A DNA stretch of 64,000 nucleotides. It comes from Diploptera punctata. Its lineage: Eukaryota; Arthropoda; Insecta; Blattodea; Blaberidae. Shown here piece after piece: positions 10,725-22,267 of the stretch; within the stretch, counting starts at the first letter, position 1, and each line of letters begins with the position of its first letter. Location of the stretch: contig JASPKZ010004568.1 in the NCBI GenBank assembly GCA_030220185.1, forward strand, positions 186,001 through 250,000. Reading direction: 5' to 3'. The notes beneath the pieces are model-generated. The model made no database searches. It saw only the letters and a list, made by a program, of their open reading frames with translations, and was not told the origin of the DNA. Position numbers and translations under genes: made by a program.

Positions 10725-11425
10725 TCAACACGCACACTCTATTGAGAAATATTAAGAAATTGGAGCTGGAAGTAAACATCAGTATAGTAAATGAGTGGAC
10801 ACATCTAGATATACAATAGGCCTGTAATGGAAATGGACAGTTAATGACATATGCGGAAAATTATGAAGAAATGACTGAATTAAAATAGGAACAAAAATTA
10901 CAAACAGAAATAAGGTGCACGAAAAATTAAACACGGGCTGAATACTATAATTGGCTTATATTTTGCATTATAGGGACTGTCCTCATCTCAACTTCTCTCA
11001 AAAGAAAACATTTAACTTTTATTCCCCCAGTTATATCATATACATACAAAAATACTTGTCCTATGCTATGAGGGAGAAAATATGACGAATAATAGAGAAT
11101 AAGAAGTTTTTTAAGAAACTGTATGGCTCAAAGAGAGATAGGCAAATAAAGAAGTCTGCGTCTTTATGGGAAATCAGAATATAATAAGAACCGTTAAGTT
11201 TCGTAGACTGCGATACGCAGGACAGGTTGCAGGAATGGGGAGTCAAAGAGGAAAAACCAGAGGGAAAGCGCCCGTTAGGTTAATCTAAGAAGGAGGTGGG
11301 GAAAATATTAACCACGATTTAAGGAATGTCAATTATATATTAACTCATGTAGAGATGTTTGGAGAGCTTGAGACAGAGGCTATGAACCTACGGGTTTGAT
11401 GGTGTCGGTGAGCTAGTTAGTTATT
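10725..11425 (+). mobile_element. Old LINE family 1 relic, plus strand
   Basis: Starts just after the YADD block (GTCAACACGCACACTCTATT) and runs to the 3' end (CTATGAACCTACGGGTTTGA at about 11381-11400, then a GTTA-type tail). Many indels and stops break all frames. It lies head-to-head with the old minus-strand copy on its left. Confidence 0.82.
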
Positions 11426-11999
11426 CTCATTGGCAAAGTTTTAAAGCAAATTACAGCCCACACACGTTCGTGGTGGAACGAAGAAGCGCATATTGATATT
11501 ATCTTTTTCTAATTGAGATTTCCTTAAAATATTCAAAACTTACTAATTTATGTGAAATATAAGATGTGTTGTTATATTTGTTATATCTTTGTAAGAAACC
11601 CAACTAACTTCAGAATAAACTCAATTGCTGAAAGCTGCTGATATATGCGAGATAAGTAGAAAGGAACATAATTACTTTCTGCATAACTTGTGAGTTAATG
11701 TCCAAGAGTTTTGCATCGAGTTGGAAGTGTGCAATGGCACATGAACTGCCGGTAACACGTGACGCCGCGGTGTCATTCAGTTGTAATGTGTTTGAGGTCT
11801 TGCAGGTTCTAGAAACCGTACAGCACCCCAGAGACACGTTGCTCTACTCTTTCTGTTATTTTGCCACAATCTCTTTGTTCGCAGTCTAAAAGTTCAAAGT
11901 TCAATCGCAAATATTTATCACAATTTAGTTTATTTACGAGAATTATCAGCATGGGAAATGTAATTCTACGTAAGATACGTAATTTGTACAAATAAAATT
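11426..11999. other. No gene recognised
   Basis: A stretch of about 75 open codons on both strands near 11610-11890 has no recognisable motif. Moderate GC for this window. Confidence 0.45.
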
Positions 12000-12510
12000 A
12001 ACTACGTAACTTAGTCATTGTACCATAAAATACGATGGTTTATGGTCGCGCGGACATAAGCTCTCCATTCTTCCCTATCATAGTATAATTAATATGTATT
12101 AATACTGTCCAGTATAATTTACTTCCGTCGAATCATCTAATTATTGTTCTACCTGCTTCCTCTCTGATTTTCCTTCAGTATGTTTCCGTACTCCTCATTC
12201 GTGTTACATGTCGTGCCCATCGTTATGTACGAGATTTATCTTATTATATCTAGTTCTTCTAATATATAATGTAGCTGAATATTATGTAGTATTATCCGTT
12301 CACCTATTTATTCGTCTATCTTTGGTTTAAAATATTGTTTCCAACTTTATTTTAAAACACTGGTATTGTTTGCTTCTCCTTAAAGTAAGATACCATGTTT
12401 CGAATTCATGTAATATGACTGGAAGTATATTAGTTTTAGACTATATATTTTTAGGTTCACTTTTTTGATAGAAGTTGGGACGACCTGATTCCTTGTAATG
12501 TTAAGTAGGT
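12000..12510 (-). mobile_element. Old LINE family 1 relic, 3' end
   Basis: Reverse-strand similarity to the family 3' end (ATGGTCGCGCGGACATAAGC near 12043) continues through the C-terminal RT region (GTTCACCTATTTATTCGTCT, corresponding to the EQTGEW region) to about 12510. No open frame survives. Confidence 0.72.
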
Positions 12511-13657
12511 TAGATAAAACCTCAAAATACACCTATCTCATAGTCAGTAATCGAATAAATACATTTTTCACAAAACCACGGAAGAGTTTCCGTAAAATGT
12601 GAGTTAAGTGCCTACTCGCTAATGCTCTACAGTAATAACACAAGTACTGTCTATCGTTATGGATAAAGAGATCTTCAAAACTCCTCAATAACACTGGTCA
12701 ACATGATTTTTGTCTCATGAGTACCAATAGATGTATTTAATGCAGTTTTTTTTATCGTGTTTTCAAATATGTATTCGGAATTTGTACATCACCCACAGTT
12801 TTTTCATTTCAATTCGAAGTAATGGATTTAAATAATTACTTTTTAATAATTTTTTTCGTCCATTTATTACCTTGGCGCAGTGAGCGATGAGCATGGGAAA
12901 CACTTTCAGCAGGAGATATCAGCTATGGAAAAGAGATATAAAGAAAAATGGAATCCTAATATGCTGGCCGATTATTATTGGATCATCAAGAAGGATGCTC
13001 TACAGGCGAAATATAGCATAAAAATGTCATTTCGTATTTTCTAGGTGAGTCCGAATATTCGAATATTGTGCAGTTAGGAATGTAGAAAATATTAAAGTGT
13101 TTGAAATTATAAATGCCTGTCTCTCGGAAACCTTGCGTGATGGAGAAAAACCGATATCATACTTGAATTCAGGAGAAAAATATTATCAGAATCACATATT
13201 TTTCTTTCGGAGACAAAACAGTTAATTTTTTTGTTGCTCAGTGTTACCAGTGATGGTATTTTACTGTCTTATAGGACGTCATTGTAATTTTTATAGTTGA
13301 AAAAACAGATGTACAAAATTAAACTTTTTTAATCCTGAGAAATAGAAATATCCGTCTCCAGACCAGTTTTTCAAGCTATTTATGATAATACTTTTATTTA
13401 TTTCTTTTTTTTTGAAGAACGTAGAATTTTTACTGTGCAGTATACTATACGTTATTACAGCAGGTTATTTTGATATCCGTAAATAAATCTAAGATTCAAA
13501 ACATGATACAATTATATCTTCTGTGGTTAAAATGTTGTTGACTTCCCCTTTTCTTGGAAAATAAGAAAATAATCTTTCAAGTATGTTTAGAAATGGGTAT
13601 GTTAAGGTGCTTCACGTGACATGAATAAAATCTAATAAATTGTTAGTACACTACGCG

Positions 13658-13659
<2 letters not shown>
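12511..13659. other. No gene recognised
   Basis: AT-rich DNA with no domain, tRNA or inverted repeat that I can support. Confidence 0.45.

Positions 13660-13705
<46 letters not shown>
13660..13705. repeat. (AAT)n microsatellite
   Basis: About fifteen uninterrupted AAT triplets. Confidence 0.95.
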
Positions 13706-13921
13706 CGATCCAGGTTGAGTGATGATACCATTCATTTCGTATTGCGTACCTTTTTCAGCTACAATGTAACTAGTCATTGATGAATTACTATAATAAAAGT
13801 AATCAATATGGGATTATACCACCGAAAAAGCTTAAAAATCTAAATTTACGGAAGTAAGGCTGGAATAAATCGGTACTCGGTCTTTACTTTTAAATGTTCT
13901 GAATCTGTTTTACTTTGCATG

Positions 13922-13925
<4 letters not shown>

Positions 13926-13977
<52 letters not shown>
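13926..13977. repeat. (GA)n microsatellite
   Basis: About 26 GA dinucleotides without interruption. Confidence 0.95.
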
Positions 13978-13980
<3 letters not shown>

Positions 13981-14174
13981 ATTGCAATTGTATGGATATT
14001 GGGGATGACGTAACATGCTCTCCCTCTCTGTTTATCAGATTCGCACATCTGCCTAATAAAATGTTAAAGCTTCTAAAATTTGTATTCTTGTTGTATCTTG
14101 TAAGCCCATGTTTCCCTTAACAGAGATTTAGGCGCTCTCCCCTTACAGGGAAGAATTTGAACCACACTAATTTA

Positions 14175-14497
14175 GTTACACTTGTTTTCGTATAGATGTC
14201 ATTTGAGTGGTCCGTGGTCAGCGTTCCGCCTCATACTGACATCTACGAAACCAAGGTAGTACTAGGACGGGAAAATTCGGTATATTTTGCTTAGAGGCCT
14301 TTCATTCAGGCTTAAGGATTTTTAACGAGCCTGAAAATCTTCAGACTCGGGACCCACGGCTTAAAGTCCTCCCGGAGGACTTGCTCCTTGGATTTTTCCA
14401 TCCTAAAAAAAATCCATCGACCCCGGCCGGGTTTTAACCCGCGACCATCGGGACCAGAGGCAAGGAGCATGACCTCCAGTCCACCGCGGCCGATTAA
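14175..14497 (-). mobile_element. SINE-3 copy (tRNA-derived)
   Basis: The tRNA-like head is at 14416-14496 on the minus strand (GGTGGACTGGAGGTCATGCT, then a B-box region GCGGGTTAAAACCC). The body (GATTTTTTTTAGGATGGAAA, then CCTCCGGGAGGACTTTAAGC) and the tail run leftward. A related older copy lies at 44471-44795 with matching GGCCGGGGTC and CCTCCGxGAxGxxxxTTAAGCCG blocks. The head differs from SINE-1 and SINE-2. Confidence 0.65.
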
Positions 14498-14629
14498 AAT
14501 TTGTATTAAAATAAAAAAAAATATTATTTTTGCACAGCGGAAAAAAAATTATGAATATATAGGAAATTATGACTTCCAAATTGCTGATAATCTTCCTGGA
14601 GTAGTTTGAATTCCTCACTATTTAGGCCC

Positions 14630-14638
14630 TATATAATA
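14630..14638. repeat. Target-site duplication, left (TATATAATA)
   Basis: Nine-base direct repeat, matched at 14950-14958, flanking a SINE-1 copy. Confidence 0.7.
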
Positions 14639-14949
14639 CGAGGTAGCGTGCTGCCTTGTCACGGAGCGGACCCGGGTTCGATTCCCGGTCGGGAGAGGCT
14701 CCTGGGTGAGGTTTTCTTTCGGGGTTTTTCCTCACCTGTAAGACAAATGCCAGGAAGCTTAGAGCACAACGGTCTCCGAAAATCATCCAGCCATCATCAT
14801 CGTCATTCTTATCATCATCATCATCATCCTTCACCGGTGTGGAAAGCAACGGGAAGCTACCACACCTATAATTCCCTAGTAAAGCTGCAAAGCATAGCAA
14901 GAAAATGATTGCAGTGAAAGACCTGCCCTCGGGCAGAATTATTATGGAT
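14639..14949 (+). mobile_element. SINE-1 copy with target duplication
   Basis: Begins at CGAGGTAGCGTGCTGCCTTG, about 15 bp inside the family 5' end, so slightly 5'-truncated. It has a perfect B box (GGGTTCGATTCCC), the TTTTTCCTCACCTGTAAGAC block, an ATC-rich variable tract and the GGGCAGAATTATTATGGAT end. A 9-bp direct repeat flanks it. This is one of the better preserved copies. Confidence 0.92.
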
Positions 14950-14958
14950 TATATAATA
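14950..14958. repeat. Target-site duplication, right (TATATAATA)
   Basis: Exact match to 14630-14638. Confidence 0.7.
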
Positions 14959-15849
14959 TTTGTTACAACAAATATCTTTCATTTGAAATAGTTTATAGCC
15001 GTAGGGTCATATGTGTGATAGCTTGTCAGAACAAAGGTTGGATGTTTCTAGGCTAGTTCATATTGAACTAAGTGAGGTTCCCTTATATTCATAGGCAAAT
15101 AAATAATATAATTCACTATAATGTACAGATAGGTTTCGTAATATTATTCTTCTACAAAGCTAGTAGTTCCAAAAGAATGCAGCTTACGGATAAGATTCCG
15201 TATAAGACTCAATTTTAAAACATCCCCTTTAATATACCGTGGAGTTTTCTGGTAAAATAATTTACTGAGGAGAGAGAATCAATTTCTTAAAACAGGAAGG
15301 GAGGAAAATTGGTTTGATGTACTTAGACATCCAAAGCTGGTACGGCAAAATTTTTCCAAGTTTGTTTGTGAGAAAATGTATTCTTTCATCAGAAGCCTTC
15401 TGTTCTGCTAATCGTGTGATTCGGCACAGAATTCAATTTTGTTCCTAGCACTCAGTTCGCTAGAGAGAAAAAACAAGATCATCAATTTTACTCGTGAGGT
15501 GATTTTGCAACTGATGGCTTCTGGAATCGGCCATCTCATTTCAGAATATAACAAAGCTCTCTCTGCTCAAACTCCTGATATTATAAAAACGAATCTGATA
15601 AAGAGGGCTCCCTGAGTATTCGCCCAGATGAAAGCTATTTGTATGTGAAAGAATTTTCTTCAACTCCATGTAATTTGTTAAAATCAACAGCATTTTTGCC
15701 ACGGTTATCATATATTAAATAAAAAAGAGTATTATTGTATTAAATGACAGCTTATTTGAATTGCCTCTCTCTCAGTTTAACAGCTGTGCATTAAAAATAT
15801 GATAATAGTAGACATTCTTTTCTATGGTGTTCAAGCCCTAGGACAGGTA
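14959..15849. other. No gene recognised
   Basis: No motif-bearing frame. The stretch 15290-15640 is less AT-rich and has the feel of a decayed coding element, but I cannot name a family. Confidence 0.4.
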
Positions 15850-15922
15850 TTTCATGCTATGCTTTGCAGCTTTATTGAGGTATTATAGGTGTGGTAGCTT
15901 CCCGTTGCTTTCCGCACCTTGG

Positions 15923-15954
<32 letters not shown>

Positions 15955-16117
15955 CGACCAGATGATGGTTCCGGGACCTTTTGGGCCTGAAAGGTAACTG
16001 ACATTTGTCTTACAGGTGAGGAAAAACCCCACCCTGGATGCTTGGTTTGACTGGAAATCGAACCCGGACCAGTTGCGTGACAAGGCAGCACGATACTTCG
16101 AGACCGCAACGGTGGAC
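15850..16117 (-). mobile_element. SINE-1 copy, minus strand
   Basis: Reads from the 3' block (ATGCTATGCTTTGCAGCTTT) at the left to a head with GTTGCGGTCTCGAAGTATCG at the right. The GATGATGATG tract is the reverse of the family's ATC stretch. The B box is altered (CCGGGTTCGATTTCC) but recognisable. Confidence 0.88.
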
Positions 16118-16540
16118 TTAGTAAACATCAATAACATTATTTGTTTTTATTTACAAAAGAAAGTTTTTTTTTTTTTTAAATTGAGTTTTACGTTTGATGT
16201 ATTTTAATTCGTTCGGAGTCAGTTGCAAAATTTATTAGGTTACATCTTAAAAATGTTCTTAATTGGGAGAATCATTTACATTTTATTTTAAAATATCCCT
16301 TATTTTAAATTAAAATATTATTTTATTGTATGATAAACATTTAATTCATTTTCACTCTTATTTATTATATACATAGTCACCTTGTGGTTCCGTTTCGTGG
16401 GGTTATGCTGCTTTTGTAAGTAGAACTTTTATTATTCACAGTTTTTAAATTGAAATTAAGAGAATCTTGTAAACCCTATTTTTTTAAAGTATCGAATCTT
16501 AAATATCCCAAATATTTTATATACAACAGTATATTACCGA
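16118..16540. other. No gene recognised
   Basis: AT-rich spacer between two SINE-1 copies of opposite orientation, with a T tract at about 16165-16177. Confidence 0.5.
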
Positions 16541-16745
16541 TCCACCGTTGTGGTCTCGAGGTAACGTCTAGCCTCGTAGACAGCGGGCCCGGTTTCGATC
16601 CCCGGTCGGGACAAGTTTCCTGAGCGATTTTTCTTCGGTTTTTTTCCCTCAACAATAAGACATATTTCGAGAAAATGTGAGGCCATAATGGTCCCTAAAC
16701 ATGATCTGCTATCACAATCATCCATATAATATTCGTCATGTTTAG
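16541..16745 (+). mobile_element. SINE-1 variant, 3' end differs
   Basis: The head is well preserved (CCACCGTTGTGGTCTCGAGG and B box GGTTTCGATCCCC). The body is more diverged and the copy fades after about 200 bp, ending at ATCATCCATATAATATTCG-type sequence without the usual GGGCAGAAT end. Either 3'-truncated or a separate subfamily shared with the copy at 46765. Confidence 0.75.
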
Positions 16746-17458
16746 TTGAATGAATGAGTGAATTATGTGCCATCTCTTAAAAATCGTATTGTCTAGCTCT
16801 AGGACGTGGCCCTGACAGTACGCTGATTACCTGTAGAGGGAGGTCCTCCGTATCCTTATGTCACCAAAAATTGCATGAATGTGATTCAGAATAAAAATGC
16901 TCTCCTGAAAGGTCGTGTCATTTTAAGGCCCGGATAGTGTGGGGCATTTAAAATTCGCCTACAGAGAGATAATAAACCAAAGGAGAGAGAGATAGAGTCT
17001 ATCGTCAATAAAGAATAAGGAGTAGATTTTAAGAGAAATGGAGAATTCTATGACTACAATATTCGTTATAGATGTAAGGACTATACAATATGAAAAGTCT
17101 CGTAACCACATGGGTATGATATTTTATTTTGAGATTTAAGTAATTTACACATTAACATTTTAAAATAAAGATCAGGAGTAAGGAATTTATTAGACAAGTT
17201 ATATTACTCTGTACAAGAATGAAACATTTTCAAATGTTTATATGTGTTTCTACTGTAGTATTATTTAACGAAGCAGAAATCTGCCTATATTCAGAAATGA
17301 AAAACTAACCATAAATCAGATACTTTATCACACATGTTTACAGAATACAATTTTGAAATTGCCTCTCGTAACTAATTCAAGAACAAAGTTATCAAAATGA
17401 ACTAATTAAAAATTGTAATAAATCCTGTGGGTAAATCACATTCGAATGGTATTAAATA
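16746..17458. other. No gene recognised
   Basis: AT-rich DNA without recognisable features, apart from a short AGAGAGA tract near 16982. Confidence 0.5.
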
Positions 17459-18062
17459 CAAAATTGGTACCTGGTAAATCAGTAGTCCTCAAATAAATTA
17501 TTAAAATTCGTTTCATTTAACGACCAAATTAGCTAATTCGATCAGAAAACAATATAAAAACATTAAAATCGCCTTTAAAACTAATAACAACTCAACAACA
17601 CCATATCCAACAAAATAGAAGTAACAAATTAATACGAAAATAAAGGCGCTTATAAATTAAAGTAAAATAATTGCGACAGGTTCTACTTAGGTACAACAAC
17701 AAAAAAATTCAACACAATATACTCTAAACATTTCAAAAATTGTATTAATAACGAACAAAAATTAAGTTTGGCCAAACACATACGACAAAATCGATACACT
17801 ATATCAGTATTAACCAGAGAGTATAACAACAAGATTAGCATCCTTGAAGACATAGACATTCTAAAAGAAACAAAGAATACACACCCACTCAACAAGAACA
17901 CTCCCGCAGACCTAAACCCGTTGTACCAATTATACAAGAGCATCAGCACCAGGTAAAATGCAGAAGGTGAAAAATTGTTTTTGAATGACCTCCATATTGG
18001 AACTACTTGATGAAGTTCAATAATTTAGTTGAAGACGACTGATTTACCAGGTACCAATTTTT
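17459..18062 (+). mobile_element. Penelope-like element fragment flanked by inverted ~28-bp ends
   Basis: The sequence AATTGGTACCTGGTAAATCA at 17463 reappears inverted near 18043-18062, giving a ~600-bp unit with matching outward ends. Inside, on the plus strand, lies a frame resembling a GIY-YIG endonuclease. Penelope-like retroelements carry that domain at the C terminus of their RT and often have partly inverted terminal repeats. No RT domain is visible, so this is a remnant or a non-autonomous derivative. Confidence 0.5.
17666..17956 (+). pseudogene. GIY-YIG-like endonuclease fragment (Penelope type)
   Basis: The frame is open from 17666 to the stop at 17954-17956 (about 96 codons) with no clear start codon at its beginning; the first Met is at 17768. 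The segment FYLGTTTKKFNTIYSKHF resembles the Penelope motif YIGQT.R.F..R..EH: the first Tyr-x-Gly is kept as YLG, while the conserved Arg is replaced by Ile. A Lys- and Asn-rich tail follows, ending in PLYQLYKSI. GIY-YIG nucleases nick DNA to prime insertion. The missing Arg and lack of an attached RT argue that it is inactive. A chance match is possible; I favour the Penelope reading. Confidence 0.5.
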
Positions 18063-18535
18063 TTAATTACTATTTTATTACATAATCACAAAGGAGCTTT
18101 AAAATTAATTTTAAAAGTGTTGATTAATCATATTTGTGTTACCAAATTAACTGAGGAACTTGTTGTGTAAATCACCTCATTTAAAAAAAAAACTTATTTT
18201 AAAAAACAATTGTTTTCGGAAAAGGAATAACGACAGATTTTATTTTAGTTTTGAATGTAACCAATCTTTACATTACTTAATATCCTCCTAATATATTTTA
18301 ACATTTAAATGTCTGCTAGACAATCAGCTGTATTAACACATTTTAAGGACACAACTGATTTTTTCCACTAATTGCCTTTATATTTCCTCTTCAATTCAGA
18401 GTTAGGTTTTATTAAGAGGATGGGAGAAGAACAGAATGACTCATTTTGTATAATTAACGTATAATTTATATTTATGATCATAAATAATGAAAACAGGCTA
18501 TTGTAGATCTGTTTAATATTTAACCTATATATAGG
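18063..18535. other. No gene recognised
   Basis: AT-rich spacer with poly-A stretches (18182-18205). Confidence 0.5.
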
Positions 18536-18540
18536 CCTGA

Positions 18541-19425
18541 CGAAATTAAGGAATATATAGACAAAGTAAACACTGACCTCAGACATATATCTTTATGGTC
18601 CAGACAATATGGGCTAAAACTAAATGTAAACAAAACGCAAGCAATAATTTCGGACATTCACGACTGTTACACTCCATAAACAATGGCAATATGCCGGCTG
18701 TCATATTACATAACGAACAAATTCCTTATACCGACGTCGTTAAAAACTTGGGACTTTACTTAGATTCAAATTTAAATTGGCATCTAGAAGTAAAACAAAC
18801 ATCTAAAAAGATCTTCTCCATAATGCATTCCCTAAAGCGTCTTAAAAATGTTCTTCCTACAGCTCTTAAAATAATTTTAATTCAAACCTTAGTGAAGCCG
18901 CATTTTGACTATTGTCACGTTCTACTAACTGACATAAGTGACGGATTGTCGGACAAACTGCAGCGTGTCCATAATATGTGTATCAGATTCATATTTAATG
19001 TTCGAAAATACGATCACATTTCTCCATTTTTCCACGAATTGTCATGGCTACATCTAAAAGAGAGAAGAAAATCGCACTGTCTAATTCTCTTATTTAAGAC
19101 CCTACATACCTTGATTCCCGAATTGTCATGGCTACATCTAAAAGAGAGAAGAAAATCGCACTGTCTAATTCTCTTATTTAAGACCCTACATACCTTGATT
19201 CCCAATTATTTATCATCTCGTTTCCAGTATCTATCCTCAAACCACAACTTAAGCACAAGATCACAACATAGTCTCTTGCTTAATATACCGCAACGTAGGA
19301 CATCACATCACTCCATGTCATATACTATCATCACTTCTCGCAACTGGAATTCCCTACCACAAGAAATAAGGGGCTGCCGGACATTGGCAATTTTTAAAAG
19401 AAATCTAAATTTATATTTGCTCTAA
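18541..19425 (+). pseudogene. Jockey/CR1-like RT C-terminal region, frameshifted
   Basis: The first segment (18541-18650) reads LRHISLWSRQYGLKLNVNK, the region just after the RT catalytic box. A missing base near 18650 moves the frame, and 18653-19425 continues with KNLGLYLDSNLNW, VLIQTLVKPHFDY-like and LQRVHNMCIRFIFNVRKYDH, then HELSWLHLKERR. These blocks are typical of the thumb and C-terminal part of Jockey/CR1 RTs. An exact in-frame duplication of 28 residues lies at 19036-19203. The catalytic domain and endonuclease are absent. Confidence 0.85.
19036..19203 (+). repeat. Exact 84-bp tandem duplication inside RT frame
   Basis: Units 19036-19119 and 19120-19203 are identical base for base. 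The length is a multiple of three, so the frame stays open and duplicates the residues ELSWLHLKERR to LHTLIP. Perfect identity implies a recent event, or an assembly artefact. Confidence 0.97.
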
Positions 19426-19795
19426 ACTCGACTTCATCATTACCCAGAGTAAGCTATATATATTAATTGGTGATTCTCGTATAATTTATCATATTATTAT
19501 TATAATTGTTATTATTATCATCATCATTATATTATTATTATCATTATTATATTATCATTATTATATTACTATTATTATTATCGTATTATTATTGTTATTA
19601 TCGTATAAAAATGTTGTTTGTACATGAAATTTACATTGCTACATGTAATGTATCTTTAACTCTTTATAATTAGTATAGTGTATATCTATATTTGTCAAAT
19701 ATTTATTTGTATTTGTGCTGGTTGAGTGGAAGAGAAGACCTTATGGCCTTAACTCTGCCAGAATAAATAAAACATTATTATTATTACTATTATTA

Positions 19796-20108
19796 AAAAT
19801 GATGTGAGCCTGTCTGTCTCTCCATTATGGACTCAAAAAATACTTGACCGATTTGATTGCGATTTTTACCATCATTTAGACTTTTTTTTCTAGGAAATTA
19901 AAAGTATATAACATATTACCGTACGTACAATAGTTCCTGATCTAAAAAGAAAAGGATATCGGTGCACTAATAATATCGCATAACCATAACAATTACACCT
20001 TATTAATGTACACTCTTACATAAAAATAATGAGTCATCCGCATATTGAATCAACCGATCGGGGAACTTCGTGAGCGCTCGCAGAAGCCGTATCACATCAA
20101 CACGATTT
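19796..20108. other. No gene recognised
   Basis: AT-rich, with no supported feature. Confidence 0.5.
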
Positions 20109-20180
20109 CAGCAATTGTACTGGAGGTTTAACAGACGTTATCTGTGTTCGTAACCTCACGGGGTCGATTCCCGTTCTACT
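20109..20180 (+). repeat. tRNA-like remnant
   Basis: Contains CTGGAGGTTTAACAGACG and a B-box-like GGGTCGATTCCC, followed about 10 nt later by TTTTTT, a polymerase III terminator-like run. The arms do not form a full cloverleaf. Probably a SINE head or decayed tRNA. Confidence 0.35.
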
Positions 20181-20717
20181 TTTTTAAAAACTGAATGTTA
20201 GAATAGCTTTTCGCCTCTAATATAGTTTCATATATAAATTTATATTTGAGTTTTATGGCTTTAATACACAAATAATACACACAAAAACATAAATTAAAAC
20301 CTTCTTCTAGTACATAAATGAGGAAAGAAAATAATATATTCTAAAATGAAACTTTAACAAAAACAAAATCAATATCGGGTATCTGAACTCTCAGCATCTA
20401 TTACCACTCTCAATCTGCGGGGCATTGAGATTGTCTTGTGCCTATAATTTTGTGTGTGTGCGCTGAGCCATGGTAAAACTCAATATGATTCATTTCAAAC
20501 AAATTTGTTAGAGGCTGTTGCTTTTGTGCAGACGTCTGCACCACACAGTCTATTGAATGCAATACAATGAAATTACCTAGAACAAACCCGAAATATGGTC
20601 AATATAATTCTTATAATAATGGCATTAACATTGATTTAATTCAAATGTAAAAATATGATGCTGCATTTAATTCATAAACCATTTTAATACAAATATCACG
20701 AGAAAAAACTGTATAAT
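20181..20717. other. No gene recognised
   Basis: A short TGTGTGTG tract near 20451; nothing else supported. Confidence 0.5.
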
Positions 20718-20790
20718 TGAGGACGCGAACCTGCGACCTTCTTTAACAGAAACAGTGATTGCATGCTTTACCGCTGACCCAACAAGATAC
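20718..20790 (-). repeat. tRNA-like remnant, minus strand
   Basis: Minus-strand B-box-like GTCGCAGGTTCGCGTCC and a GGGTCAGCGGTAAAGCATGC D-arm-like block at tRNA spacing. The acceptor arm is not convincing. Likely a SINE head. Confidence 0.4.
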
Positions 20791-21719
20791 GTAGGAGGGT
20801 CTTCAATTCATGCCATTTAACACAGCAGCTCAGGGACTGCACAATTATGACTAGTTTCCTAATTTGAACCCAGCGCTTTGCCGAGTAGGACTTAGAAGAA
20901 TTGTGCGTTCAAGAGATGACTACTTGTTTTGTCTAAGAGTGTACAGAGAATTCAATATCTGAAGAAAAAAAAACAAAAAAGTGGTGGTTCTAGTAGTCTG
21001 CCGCTCTTACACAGCCGTGTGTCCGACCAGGGAACATGACATAGAACTTACCACTGCCCTCCGTAGCCGAGAGACATCAGTTATGGACCACGGCCTTATA
21101 GCTCTCAATCTTCTAATACTTATTGTTTTGTAGTACACGTACAGCGTTTTGTGTGCGTTAAGCAAGTTAGGACAGTTTCTGTAATTTTCTTAAACCTCGT
21201 TCATGTTATTCCTTCACGCGTATAAAACGTGTTTTATCCTGTTATTTATCCTCTGTTAGTTTTTAATATTTATTTATTAATAAAATAATTTACATAAATC
21301 ATCTCTATGATTTGTACATTATCACAATCATATTCTTTTTGTTTTTATGTTTCATTTGACATAAAACTCGAGTACATTATTTTGTTCTTTCCCTTTCTTC
21401 TTATTTAATTTATGATTTCTTTCTAATCATTTTAATTTGAGATGTTTCTTTTACTTTATTATACTTCAAAATTTATTCTCCTAATATATAAATTTAAAAA
21501 AGTTGTCCTAAAGACTTGTGGCTATACAATTGCTGTAAAATATAGTGAGTTATTTAATAAACCTATAATATAAATAAGCTTCTGCTTCAGTTTTCACATC
21601 TGCTAGACCGTAGTATCAAGAGTCCGTTCATTCAAAACCTCTTCTAATGTGATACAGTACATGCGTAGGTAACTTAATAGTTTATACATCCCAGTCCCTA
21701 ATCCTGTTTATTAAAATTC
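20791..21719. other. No gene recognised
   Basis: Contains a more GC-rich patch (20990-21110) with CCCTCCGTAGCCGAGAGACA, possibly an unrecognised short repeat head. The rest is AT-rich. Confidence 0.4.
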
Positions 21720-22190
21720 TTCTTCTTAAATGCCACTACATCCCAATAAGGACTTTCGCCTCCTTAATGAGTCTCCTCCATACATCCCTCTCAATAGAAA
21801 GCCTTTTTCAATTAATTGTTTGACACTTTTTAACATCCTGGCGCACACAATCCCACCATCTATTCTTGGTTCTTCCTCTAAATCTCGTTCCTTCAGGTTG
21901 TGAAGAGAAGATTGGTTTCACCTTCCAATTATTTGACATCCTATTAATATGTCCAATTCACCTCAAACGGCCAAGCCTTATGTGTGAGAAAATAACGAGA
22001 TCTCCTAATAATTGTATTAATTCTATATTATACCTTCTTCTACACATGTTATCTTCACAAACTGCTCTCAATATTCTTCTCATTACCTTTCTTTCAAACA
22101 TATTTTAATGATTACAGATATAAGATTCAAGTACCCAAGTTTCAGAAACATAAGTAACAATTGGTCTAATTAATGCTTTATATATATATA
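21720..22190 (-). pseudogene. RTE-like LINE C-terminal relic (family 4)
   Basis: On the minus strand the reading recovers FERKVMRRILRAVCEDN-like sequence, a LRRIRWIGHINRMS-type block and a GRTKNRWWDCV-like end, the C-terminal pattern of RTE-like LINEs (GH..RM followed by GRP..RW). It differs from LINE family 1 (GHVARM). Frames are broken by stops, for example near 22107. The RT catalytic core is absent; the copy is a 3'-end relic. Confidence 0.7.
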
Positions 22191-22267
22191 ATATATATAT
22201 ATATGTTATAATTAAATCTTTAACATTGAGCAATGCAAGCTTAATATGGTATGATAAGAAAAATAAA

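Larger units (their letters stand above)
18536..19795 (+). mobile_element. Jockey/CR1-type LINE fragment with 3' UTR
   Basis: 5'-truncated non-LTR element. The C-terminal RT region runs to 19425, followed by a 3' UTR rich in ATT/ATC triplets (19490-19605). The end has GAGAAGACCTTATGGCCTTA, CTGCCAGAATAAATAAAACA and then ATT repeats. The 'CTGCCAGA-TAAATAAA' ending is common for insect Jockey/CR1-type LINEs. It is a different clade from LINE family 1. Confidence 0.82.

Noticed and set aside
14606..14908. A 100-codon plus-strand frame with His runs
   Set aside because: It lies within a SINE-1 copy; the His run comes from the CAT/ATC tract.
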